Translations under genes and position numbers: made by a program
Part shown: positions 13,024-24,767 of the stretch, one piece after another
Numbering within the stretch: the first letter of the stretch is position 1
How the letters are laid out: each line of letters begins with the position of its first letter
Assembly: GCA_037176905.1 (NCBI GenBank)
Contig: JBBBWG010028655.1
Coordinates: 1 to 57,284 of the forward strand
Direction: 5' to 3'
Source of the DNA: Azolla pinnata
Lineage: Eukaryota > Streptophyta > Polypodiopsida > Salviniales > Salviniaceae
Length of the DNA: 57,284 nt
Notes under the pieces: model-generated
Databases searched by the model: none
What the model was told of the DNA's origin: nothing
What the model saw: the letters and a program-made list of their open reading frames with translations, nothing else

Positions 13024-13033
13024 TATATAAATA
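13024..13033 (+). promoter_or_regulatory. TATA box downstream of the heat-shock elements
   Basis: TATATAAATA, followed by a leader with C/T-rich stretches and a short open frame at 13191. Position and composition suit a core promoter in the U3/R part of an LTR. Confidence 0.55.
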
Positions 13034-13440
13034 TAGGGGTTCACCTTGATCCGAAATCAATATTCAACTTCGTTTATCTTCCATTTCTCACTTATCTCTT
13101 CTGCTCTTGTCTAGCTATGTTCTACTCTTTTGTATCTGTTCGTGACACTCCCATTGCAAGTGATTTTTTACTTACTTGGTGAGTGTCAGCATGGTCCAAC
13201 TAGATAGCACGCAAGAAGACAAGATGACAAGACGAGATTTCCATGCACTCATCAAATGAAAGCATGATCACCTCACACTACATCAGACACATATCCAACA
13301 TAAAGAGGAGTCTTGTTTCTATTGGCATTGTAAAGAAGCAAGGAATGCTTTTATTGCAGAAAACATGGAGTGGAATAGAGAGAGTAGTGCAACAAAGATG
13401 GAGACAGAAATAAAAAATGTAAACAAATGGGTCTTATATA

Positions 13441-14419
13441 GCTCCCCTGGAAGATTCCTTACATTATAGGAGGTCGACCATCATAAGTACATGGATTGGC
13501 ATCTTAAATGTTTATTTAAAATGATCAACATACCAAATACGTAAAAAGAGGTGGGTTCGTAAATGTAAGAGAATCTAGTTTAATTAAATTCTCTCAATCA
13601 GTCAACGACTGCATCATAAACTTGAGCTTATCACTTAACACTCCAATTAAACACAACTTTTTTGGCACGGCTCTCTTTCCTATGACCGTAACTGTATCTT
13701 TGCAGTTGCCATTCTTCCGCACTCTGCACTTGCCACTCTTGCTATTGTCCCAGCACCTACGACTCCTGCTCATGGACCTTCCTTAGCTCTCCACTTCTAC
13801 TGCTTCTTAAGCGCCTACAGTTCCCTTTGTGCTTGTTGCATCTTTGAGCTCTATTTGCTCTAGCAACCTAGAAGTTCCTTGTGCGCCTTCAGTTGTTGTG
13901 GCCGGTCCTTGGGCTCTGCTTTAGCAAGTTCTATGGTATACGCTCTTTACGCAGTTGTTGTCCATTCACTTTTATGTTTTCTTATCATGGATGTCTTACT
14001 GCACGAGTTTTGGTGATGCGAACTCATTACCGCGTGCTCAACCGACTTTGCTTGAGTCGGCGTTTTGTTGACATGGGATGCTACTGGGTGCATGTTTTGA
14101 ATTTGAGTCCGTTATTGCGGAAGTTTTGGTGACGCAGACTTGCCATTGCGACAGCCATGACTTGGTTTGGTTTCGGTGTTGCAAATCCCGAACCACGCAA
14201 GTTTTGCTCTGCATTTTGGTGTGTAACTTCATTTTGATATTGCAGCTTGATATAGTGAAACATGTGCTTATGCGCGACCTTGTATGTTTTGGTAACACGA
14301 ACGCACAACCGCAAATAGTCTTCAATGTCTATGCCTCTGTACACACTCCATGAGATCGCCACACTGCTGAGATTGAATATAAACCCTGACGTTGGTCGTT
14401 GGTCAGTGGCATTTCCAGC
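13441..14419. other. Intergenic sequence with three degenerate repeats
   Basis: No gene seen. A motif like TTTTGGTGACGCGAAC followed by a C-x-TTRCCGCG-like block occurs at 14008-14034, 14124-14150 and 14287-14313. Origin unknown. Confidence 0.35.
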
Positions 14420-15375
14420 CTAGTCCGCATCCGGTATAGCCTTGTAGCAGCACTGCAATATTTTTCTTGTACAACAGCTTACATATGGTAGATTGTGGTG
14501 CATGCAATCCATCTGCGCTATAGTCGGCTTTAATAGAAACTGACTCGGTAATCCAACTGGATAATTTAGATCGAGTTGTGTAATAGTCCGGTAGATAAGA
14601 CTACCGACTATTTGTCGTAACTGCAATTGGTCGCAAGCTTGGCTCGAGTCATTTTGTATCTTATGATTACAATCAAGGGGGGTTGACATAGGCTTACATG
14701 CAGTCATGCCAAATTTGAATAGCATGTTCACAACATAATGACATTATATAGCAATATGCATGATGGCGTATGGATCATTTCGATCCCAAGAAAGTAGTGT
14801 AGCTTATCCAGATCCTTCATCTCACATGCACTTGATAGCTGGGCCTTGACGCAATTGATGTTGGTCAAGTTTGTACCTCTGTGCTTAAGGTGCAAAGGTC
14901 TTATCGTAATCAATTCCATACGTTTGTGCATATCCTTTCGTGAAGAGTTTTTCCACGTACCTATTGACAAAAACGCTTCCATCATCTTCGGAGTCTGGTT
15001 CCAAGCGACTCTTCAGTTGCTGAAAGCATCCAGACACTTTACTTTGTTCTTCTTCTCAATAAGAAAGATCCATGTGTGCTTGGAGAAGCCAATTATCCAC
15101 CAATTGGATGGACGGTTAGGTAAGCCAGTGTGAGCTGGAGGAAACCCTAATATTGTAACTTTGTAAGGAAACCCTAAGTCCTAAACCGACAAAGTCATCA
15201 ATAAAGGTTACAAAGTACCTTCTTCCACCTATGGTTGCGTAATGTGCAAGACCCCATACATCAATAGGATCATGTCGAGCAAGGGAAGCCAGTGTTGTTT
15301 ACCGAGTTGGCAAGCCTACGACTTGCCGCTTCATTGTGGTCCTGCTTCTTGTGGAAGGACCCTGATTGTTCTCGT
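14420..15375 (-). mobile_element. Broken Ty1/copia pol fragment (integrase, RT/RNase H)
   Basis: Read on the minus strand, 15273-15200 gives DPIDVWGLAHYATIGGRRYF then VTFIDDF, the start of a copia integrase core. After an insertion, KHTWIFLIEKKNKV follows (about 15080). Near 14850-14790 is KDLDKLHYFLGIEM, and 14731-14420 has ACKPMSTPLDCNH, then RQIVGSLIYRTITQLDLNYPVG, all classic copia RT/RNase H blocks. The order of domains (integrase before RT) is the copia order. Stops and frameshifts make it dead; most of RT is missing. Confidence 0.85.
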
Positions 15376-15484
15376 GCCATTCTAGCGCATGCTTGATATC
15401 AAGTCGCACGAATCACCTCTCCTTACAAAGATGATTGATAATGTCCATTGAATGAGTGTGCCATAATCTTGTGGTGTTAATTAA

Positions 15485-15614
15485 ACTAGTTAAATTGAAT
15501 CAAGAATCACAAAGTATTCCCCTATGGTTTTCAAATCAAAAGCGCCAGAACTTGTTAAATTGAATCAAGAATCACAAAATATTCCCCGATGGTTTTCAAA
15601 TCAAAAGCACCAAA
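15485..15614. repeat. Tandem duplication, 65 bp period
   Basis: Two near-identical 65 bp units containing GTTAAATTGAATCAAGAATC and GGTTTTCAAATCAAAAGC, with the start of a third (TTGTTAAACT) at about 15616. A handful of mismatches. It lies between the 3' ends of the carrier and villin genes. Confidence 0.85.
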
Positions 15615-16016
15615 ACTTGTTAAACTACAACTCCTCAGAACACATAGTTGACATACTATGCAGACCACTGTCACATCCAGATTTCAAAATTGCAACACAA
15701 TAATTAGAGCGTGATGTGAAAGAATCCGCAGGCAAAGACGCGGGGGCCAAAAAAAGCAATGACCCTTGAAGTTCTACATTTACAAGGCCCAAACGGAACC
15801 TTCAAAAACATGTCGTTCATGTCTGTATGCACAAAATATGTCTATAGCAATCACTGTTTGGGACATGAATGGCAATGCCAAACATTATTGACTTGAATGA
15901 ATGACCAACTGGGAACTATGAAAATAATATATATCATCACTTTCAATACATGACAAATTACTCAGCAAATGTAAAGCACCACCAACTTCCGAAATCAGCA
16001 AATGAATAAAACGACC

Positions 16017-19000
16017 TCAAAAGAGATCAAGGGCCTTCTTCTGCGTGTCTTGTTTCCATTTCGGGAGTTGATAGAACTTCTCCGAATCCATTCCGAATAC
16101 TTTCTTGAAATCGTCCGGTGAAAGGTAAGACTGCACTTGAATTAACAAAAAACTCTATAGTAGACCGTAGTTTTTACCTTCAAAAAGCCAGTAAAGTCTA
16201 AACTTCAATCAAAGACTTATATTTACCTCTCTCTTCCTTGGATCAATCCCAGGAGCTGGATCGTTAGATTTACATTTTAGTCTTTCGTAGCTAAAGAATT
16301 CCCCGTTGTTTCCATTCACCTCCTCGTTGACAGCCCCAACATTATTTTCTTCTACAGTGTTATCCTCTACAGCTTCGGATGACGTGGAATCTGCATTCCA
16401 AAAAATGATTCATAATGTAACGACAAACTTAGCACCTTTTTCTCTCATGTTTTAATAACATAAATCTGTTTGTTATCCAGTGAGTCACTACCTTTGGGGT
16501 TCTGTTCTTCATTCTTGGGAGGGCTCTCAAGATTTTCAGTAGGGGGGTTTCTGACTTTGATTGGTCCATCTATGATGCCAGAAATGTTGATAGATGCTGA
16601 TAACGCTACAACCGCTGCAGACCACTGTGAGGCTGGGCTTCGTCGCTTTGGTGTGGATCCACTTTCCGACCCTTCGATTGTTGTGTTCTTCATTGAAGAT
16701 TATTACAATCGCATACATGAAAACAGATTATATTAATCGTCTTAACTATCCTCTTGAACTTTGTAAATTAACCATCAAAGCTCTGAGGTAAAAATGAGGT
16801 TACCTCTCCACCTGCTGAAGGTATGCCCGATAGGATTGAGAACCTTTTCTGGAAAGAATTTCCTTGTACCTGTAGATGTAAAACCATTATTAAAAAGAAA
16901 GAAAGCGTAGTATCAAGCACCCAAACGTTAAAACAGACCGATGCAATTTGGTTCCATTCCTCTGCTATCTTTGAACCTTCAATTTGATCACGTTCTGGTG
17001 AAGAATTTTAAAGATTTCAATTCAATACCATTCCTGTAAAGATAATTAACTGGGATGGTACTTACTGCTGCCTTGACTGGATCCCAAGTATTGAAATACT
17101 TTGTGAAAAAGAAGGGTTCATTTCCTTCAGGGACTTTATACACTGGCACATCTGTAGGAGCACCTTCGAGTGTTGCAGCTCGATCCAAGTATTTCTGTGA
17201 TGATCTCTTCCACTAAGAAAAATAACAAGCCACAAATCCTTGACTAGCCTCTAAAGCATCCAGCCACATGATACACACACCTGAGCAATGTCAAAGGCCT
17301 GTTGCTTCTCTTTAGCATCTGCATTTTGACCGACCCATGCAAAAATCTCTGTATAGGTATCAAGAATCATCACATCCTCACTTAATAGATCGTCTTGATC
17401 AAAAGTGTGTATCTCGGTCACCTAAAATAATTCACAACAAAAATTCATGTCGCATTTTATTGATAAATAAGTATTAAATAACATTGTTTCAGATGCAATA
17501 AGCATACCTCCAGTTTCCCTGTGCTCCAGTATGTTGTTTATGTAATCATGGTAAGAAAATCGTGTCATCAGAAACATCATTTAGGTATCAACATAGCATT
17601 TCAAATTCTACTACAAAGGTCAATATTTTGCGAATGCTTATTAATCATAGACATACCCTTAACTAATGGGCAAGCAAACAAACGAGGATCTTTGCCAGCT
17701 TCCTTGGAATCTCGATAGTTTGGGTGTGCCTTTTTTCCACCAAGAGGGTTCCAAAACGCGGCTGGTTCAGAGTCCTCTTTCAGTAATTTCGCTGTAGTAC
17801 CAGGCTGGATTATTTTCAGGAAATAAAGCAGCGGATTATAAGCCGGCATTTGTCTCTCTAGTAGCTTTTCCATAACAATTAAGAACATTGTTTTATTTAA
17901 CTTAGTTATTCTAGACAATAACTTGGAGCAGCTTCTGCACACACCAGCATCCAACACATACCTTCAGAAATTCAGCCATTTTTACAGCTATTTGTTGCTC
18001 TTCAGTAATGCTTGATGTTCCATTCCATACGAAAATTGCAGCATTAGTTTTCAATATGTAACAATAAGATGAATTCAAGTTTTCCGCGTCCTGACACATG
18101 CAGATTCACATAAGTGATATATAGAAATTCTTCTAATATGACTTCCTTCACAAATATAGAAAAACTTGTAAAAGGAAAGATATAGGAATATTCATTTTAT
18201 AAAGGCATGTGATTTGGTAATATATAATTCCAGAAAAGTTTCAAATTTTGATGGCCAAGTAAGGAATCAGAAGGAAACAGATTGTACTGTTATAACTAAA
18301 AGAAGACGAGTATAACAAGAACATCTTCCGTAACCCACAAGGACATCAAAAACATAGAAATAAAAGCTGTACTGTTATAACTAAAAGAAGACGAGTATAA
18401 CAAGAGCATCTTCCGTAACCCACAAGGACATCAAAAACATAGAAATAAAAGCTAGGATTTGCCAAAGCATAAGCTGCTGTGTCTGACCATTTTGCACTGG
18501 CAAATAGAGAGCTTTTTATAAAGTTCTTCAACTCCCATATTAAATGAAGTACTATAATATTCAAATATTCTGTATTTGAAATATCTGTGGGTGCAATTTG
18601 ATCAAATGTGTCCAAGATACATTAAATGAATAATGAATGCATAAAACAAGTGGTAGCTGAGGATAGGGCATCAGCAAAAGTTAATCAGAAACCCGGAGAC
18701 TTCAGGGTTTTTTAAATTATGTTCATAGGATATTACAGCATGTCTTCATGTAAGGGTTGTGCATATAGGAGATAGCATCATATTTTTATAAGGAATAATA
18801 CATTTTTATTGGATAAGGAATCCTTTACCTCTCCAAAATCCCAAGACTAAATACGAGAATCAGATTCCAGATTGGCTCATTTGAGGGAGGCAAGACAGTT
18901 TATTTCACACAAAAATATCACTCTTATGAGGTTTGAGAAGTTCATACATCTTTGAATGATTGTAACTTTGTTCAATATTCAAGGATTGAAAGATGTCAAA

Positions 19001-22000
19001 TAGAACATTTGTTTTCCATGGTTCCTTTTGTGCCCAAACACAAAAAATAGTATTCTTTGCTATTTCGCACAAAAACATCAGTTTTATGCATCTTGAGGAA
19101 TTCATACATCTTTCTACGATTGTAACTTTGTTCAATACTCAAGGATTGAATGGTTTCAAACTGAACATTGGACTTCCATAGTTCGTTTTGTGCCCAAACA
19201 CAAAAAACAGTATTCTTTGCAACTAAAATGTTCAATGATAGAGATGCCATATCATCATAAATGCAAGTTAACAAGTATCACCTCTTTATCGTTCATTGAT
19301 GCCTAACAACTAAATCAAGTTTCAGAGAACTTGACCATAGAATCCAAATCCAGATTCCCTCATTTTGATCCATGATAAAGACATCATCTTTTCAATTTCT
19401 GAGCTTTTCATGCTTCTTTACATGATAGTATTTTTATATAATGTTGAACAAATCTATGAGCTCAAGCAGAATATTTGCCTTCTACAAAGTTTTTTGTGGC
19501 ATATAAAAAAAGAAGTATCCCTCCTATACATATGTTCAACATATTTTTTATAGATGTTTCTTTTGTAACAGAAATACTGACCAGATCAACTTGAACCGCT
19601 TTAGTATTATGCCGACCTGTTCCTTCAACTCGAAATAAAGCTATCCCATCATCTTTGTAAGTATCATCAAGTAATCCTGTACCTGTAACCTTCTTTTGAT
19701 ATCCTGAACTCAAACCTCCCTGGAAGAACCATCCAATTCAGCTTCTATAACCAAAAGCTTAAGCATGGGCTTAAAAGAAAAGAACCAAACTGTTTGCAAT
19801 ACAAAATTGGTATATTTTTTATATATTTCAAAGATAATGGGGTGTTTTCAAGGTAAGATGGAAACCCATGAACTGACAAGTTTCTCCATCAATCTGATGA
19901 ATTGGTTGTATGTTTAAGAACTTTGGACATCCTTTCTCTGGAACATATTTATCCAAGATATATCTAGGAATTGATCTAGCTTGCCTCATGTCTAAGCCTG
20001 CACTAATTAAGATCAGCTGATTAGAGAGACCTAGAGCATACTTAACCTTCAAAAGAAAGAAGTTCCCGACCAATGCAAGGAACTCTGCAGGTTCTTTTCC
20101 TTCGAAAATACGTCCCTAAAACAAAATATAATTATTAAATGAATCATGAAAACATCTGCAGAAATATGTATATAAGAAACAACGCACCTGCACAGGGCGC
20201 CCTTTATAACTATTGGCAATTTGTGATGCTAGGCGAAAGGCTACAGCTTGATCTTCCTGTGTAGAATGCGGGTTTATACATTTCCAAAGCACAAGAAATT
20301 CTAATAATCATTGGCAAGTTAATAGGTTGTTTTCAAGATTTAAGAAGTATTGAACTGCAATATTTTTTCCTGAATTGGGCATGGCAACAACTTTCCTAAT
20401 TGATGACAAGATGACCTGACATTTTCCAGTTGAGATCTTGTCTTTGCAAACATAATTTCACATCCCTCAGGACTCTACCTCCTATATAAGAGGCTGCCAA
20501 TGTGGCTTGAAATGTGCAGCTTATCCATGAAGACTATCATCATATATGCACCAACTACAGTCTTTCCCCAAGCCAACAGTAATAAAAGCATTCTTTTTTT
20601 CCAGGGAACTAATCTTGAAGAAACTGGTCCAGTTTATGAATGAAGGATATTCAAATGTGTACTGACCTCTGTGCTTCGTTTTCCAATCCAATGAGAAAGA
20701 AAATATTCCTCTTTTCGGTCATTACCAAGATAACTGTATAGTATCAAATAACAATCCCCACTATAAAATTTGCCAATATCTGCTGCAGCTATGGCAAATT
20801 TGCTAGAGCCGTTAATTCTCCAGACCTGCATGATGAACAGATCAGCCAAATAGCCGTCTCATTAAATGAATTGTGAAATAAAACTTGTAGAAGGGAACAT
20901 TACCTCAAGTTTTCCATTACTAGGGAAAACTTCGGGTATTTCTTCCTTGGTAGGAGCTCCTTTGAGAAGTCCTTTTACATTGACTCCTTGCTGTTTCAGC
21001 ATAGCTGCCATACATCAAGACCACTAAGAGTACTGACAAGATGACCATACAAATTTGAAGATGTTAAGTGTAAATGAAAACCAATAGAAAATAAATGATC
21101 GAGCGAAACATTGAAAAAGTAAAAGAACATAGTACACAAACTACAAAATGCTATCATTCACCGGAATATGCCTCCCGTGAAATGAAGGGATAAAAGTAGT
21201 AAAAAATAAAGTAATAAGTCATTAGAAAATACCTTAATAGAAGAAAATTTATCCTTTATGAATAAAATGCTAGCCTAAGAAACTAATCAACATATTCTTG
21301 ACGGAACTTATGATTTATGGACAAAATATTATTAAAGTACATTAAGTTTCATGAGAAGTATCAAGAAGGGTAGTATTAAATATGCAAGTTGCTGTACACC
21401 TGCAACTTTGCCTTTGCCATCTTCAGAGGTGGGTGCTCCAGATACCGAAGACCAAGAATCAAAGTTTGATCGGAAAATTAATGTCTCAAAGCCTTGGATG
21501 ATCTTAGTTAGAAGTGTATTTTTTGGTCTTTTCTGAGATGAAAGAAACTCCTGGAGAGACCAAATAACTGCATGAATAAAGAAAAATGAATTACACTGCT
21601 TAAAGGCACAAGCTGATTTTGTTCTTACCTCTGCAATAATACTGGCTGCTTTTCTCTCCTCCAAATTTGTGATGCGTCCCATCCAAACAAAGATTTCAGC
21701 TCCACAATCAAGCAAATAGCATTTATTTGATTCAAGCATTCCTTTTGTTAGGGGTGATTCAACTATTGGATTCAGCTGTCCATTTTCCACACTGTCAAAA
21801 CATATATTCCTTCATAAGTCCATAACAGTCTGGGCCTACAAAGTAAAAGTGTAAATATGCAAGTAACGGACGAGCCAATAGAAAAGAAACAAAGAAAGAA
21901 AGGCCACTATATTAACATTTTTCAAGAGGCCAAAATATCAATTAACCCAAACAAGACACTTACATATTACATTGCTGTCACATCTTTGAGCACAACAAAC

Positions 22001-24735
22001 AAAAAAAGTTGTAATTAGAAATAAAAATAATTAAAAATGGCAAAGGAATTGTGCATTCCATAGAATCGATTTGACTTATAAACACTAAGACTTTCATCTT
22101 CGAAATATCTCCAACGTGACCATCTACCATGGAGAGATCCATGACATGAGGGGAGAAATGTCCCTGGCTGATGATGATGGTCTTTATCACAACAGTAGCT
22201 CAAAATGGCTAGGGTCACATCTTACATATTACATTGCTGTCACATCTTTGAGCACAACAAACAAAAAAAGTTGTAATTAGAAATAAAAATAATTAAAAAT
22301 GGCAAAGGAATTGTGCATTCCATAGAATCGATTTGACTTATAAACACTAAGACTTTCATCTTCGAAATATCTCCAACGTGACCATCTACCATGGAGAGAT
22401 CCATGACATGAGGGGAGAAATGTCCCTGGCTGATGATGATGGTCTTTATCACAACAGTAGCTCAAAATGGCTAGGGTCTTATTTCTTGAGATGAGATGGA
22501 TTAATGGCGTTAAGAAAACCACAATCGTCCTTTGTTAATGAGCTTGTGGTTGCAATGTTTTCCTTTAACCACTTCCCTTTCTGCCAGTTGAGTTCCAGCA
22601 AGAGAAGTCAAAGCACCATCGATCTTGATATGTACTGGGAGAAATTGGTTCCTCCCTCTTGTTTCAAGGACAACAAAACAATTAAAAACGTAAGTCTCTT
22701 CCATTCCCCCACTCACTGAGAGCAGAATTCACAAATTCTACCTATCGTGATCTCTGGCTGATGTGAAGAGTTAAAGAACAGTCAAATCACTTTGCATATT
22801 GCATGCATGATAGATGTATATCCACATAAAGGGTCTATTGATAAACCAAGCTTCAGATATGTGCCGAAAGACTGCTTACTGTGGGCCATCTTTGCACCTA
22901 CGCTAAGTGGGCTGATCCATGTCGTTCCATCAGCCAATTTGCGCTACCTATTCAGATTCTACTTTCATGTTCATAACGGGAAAATGCAAGGTATATTAAC
23001 AAAATGGAAATAATTCATCCATGCTAATTCCATATGACTAAAACCATTCTTGGGTTGGGTCATACCAGCATCGATTATCTTTATGACCAGCAAGTTCTTT
23101 GATGACAAGTGCCAAGTTCCAACCCCGAATACATTTTCCCCACCTAAAGCTGACTATAAACTTGACCTGATGGAGATGTTCAACTAGATATATTTTGTTA
23201 GAATCACTTCTTGTCACTCTCCAAACCAATAAAATCAGGTCATCAAATGCATCCATCATTACTCTGAGATTCGTGGCACCTTGTGGGCACCGTTTTTGGT
23301 CCACCCAAACAATGTGAGATCTTTCTATTTCTTCTTGTAATGTTGCATTCACCAATGCTATCGTATCGGAGGTACTGCTTTCTTTTCCTACCTCTATCCA
23401 TGGCACATTGGCTTCATTATCTTATGAGCATCTTCAAATTGAGATATGGCATCTCTAGCTATATTTGACCAGTGTAACTGAACCATGCTTCCATTAGCAA
23501 TGGAGATGCATTTTCCCCCAACTCTTGATTCTTTCTGCATCGATTTGCATGGCTTGTGGTTTATCAATTCAAACTTCACATTAGCAGACGATACACTCTA
23601 CAGGTCAGCAGTTAGATTATCACATCAAGCCTTTGAGGTATCTAGGCAACTACAGGAGTTGGGTGATACAGCCGCTTATTGGCTTGCTGAAAATAGATGA
23701 GATATTAATAACTTACCCCCTTTGAAATATAATAAGGATGCTTACAACAATTCAATCTCTCACGAGACACAAAATAACGTGATAAGACAAGATATCACAA
23801 ATTTATATCAGATGTAAATGGATTCATCCATGCGAGCCCCTTCCACCTCAAAAGATTTATTATAAGGAATACTTTCTTCATTTCAATGAGTTAAATTTTA
23901 ATGAGAGACCTAAATCTTCTAATGGTTTCCTGTCACATGTATTGCAAGTGATTATTGGTCAATTTCGCATGTCATCTCAATCAACTTGAGATTGAGAGTG
24001 TCCAACCTACAAGATTCTCTAAGGAGAGTAGGCTATGAAAGTTGCATAAAATGGAAGTCAAGTGTGAGGAACATTTTTACTTGTAGATGCCCAGCTTACA
24101 CAAGGATTCAGGAAGAATATAAAGAGATGTTTAGTTCAACCCCTTATAACAACTAATTAATATTTTAGACCCTACGAAACTAGAAAAGATTTATCACACA
24201 TACAACAATATAGAGAGAGTAAATTAAAAAGATCCAAAATAATTTTTCCTCTAATACTAATGATAACTCAAAACAAATTCTTATTACATATTTTTTCAGA
24301 ACTTGAAAGCAACAATTACACCTATCACACTAGGTCTGTCATGAAGTGGAGGAGAACCAAAAGAGCAAAATGAAGATCTCAAAAATCTGGTCTTAGAGTC
24401 ATTCGATGTCATGAGGCAGATATCCAGAAGATCAGGCACTGTGAGCTACCACATCTAAAAATAGTGGTTGGATTACAATCAAGAGCAACATCCACCTTTA
24501 GTGCTCCCTCATCTCTTTGAGAGACTTGGATAGAAATAAAACCATTTATATATCATAAGTATCCCCATCATTTTTAACATGCATTGCATATAAACTCATC
24601 TTTTACTATTTATAATTAACATTAGTTATGTAATTATAACTTATTTTGCATAAGATGAGTGGATACACTAAAACACACATTGTCTGTCTTGTCTCGTGGG
24701 CCATGTCGACCTAAGAAGACATTAATATATCTTTA

Positions 24736-24767
<32 letters not shown>

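Larger units (their letters stand above)
12480..13440 (+). mobile_element. Candidate LTR and leader of a retroelement with heat-shock promoter
   Basis: U3-like repeats, TATA box and leader are followed by an ATG at 13191 that opens a 22-codon frame (MVQLDSTQEDKMTRRDFHAL and on), stopped at 13257. A similar start (MESVSTQEYDRILLELDLL) follows another LTR-like promoter at 30989, which suggests gag starts of related elements. I could not fix TG...CA ends, a target-site duplication or a clear primer-binding site. It could instead be a decayed host heat-shock promoter. Confidence 0.45.

Noticed and set aside
14038..14362. Several overlapping frames of 83-95 codons on both strands
   Set aside because: Mutually overlapping on both strands, with no family resemblance.
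16938..16976. Extra villin exon that would add a [17 protein letters not shown] segment
   Set aside because: From the available acceptor it reads into a stop in the required phase, and direct joining of 17066 to 16869 restores the conserved VQGNSFQK.
19828..20046. Open continuation of villin exon 12 into the next intron
   Set aside because: A good donor (AAG|GTTAAG) and family continuity at 19719 show it is intron; retention would end in a stop.
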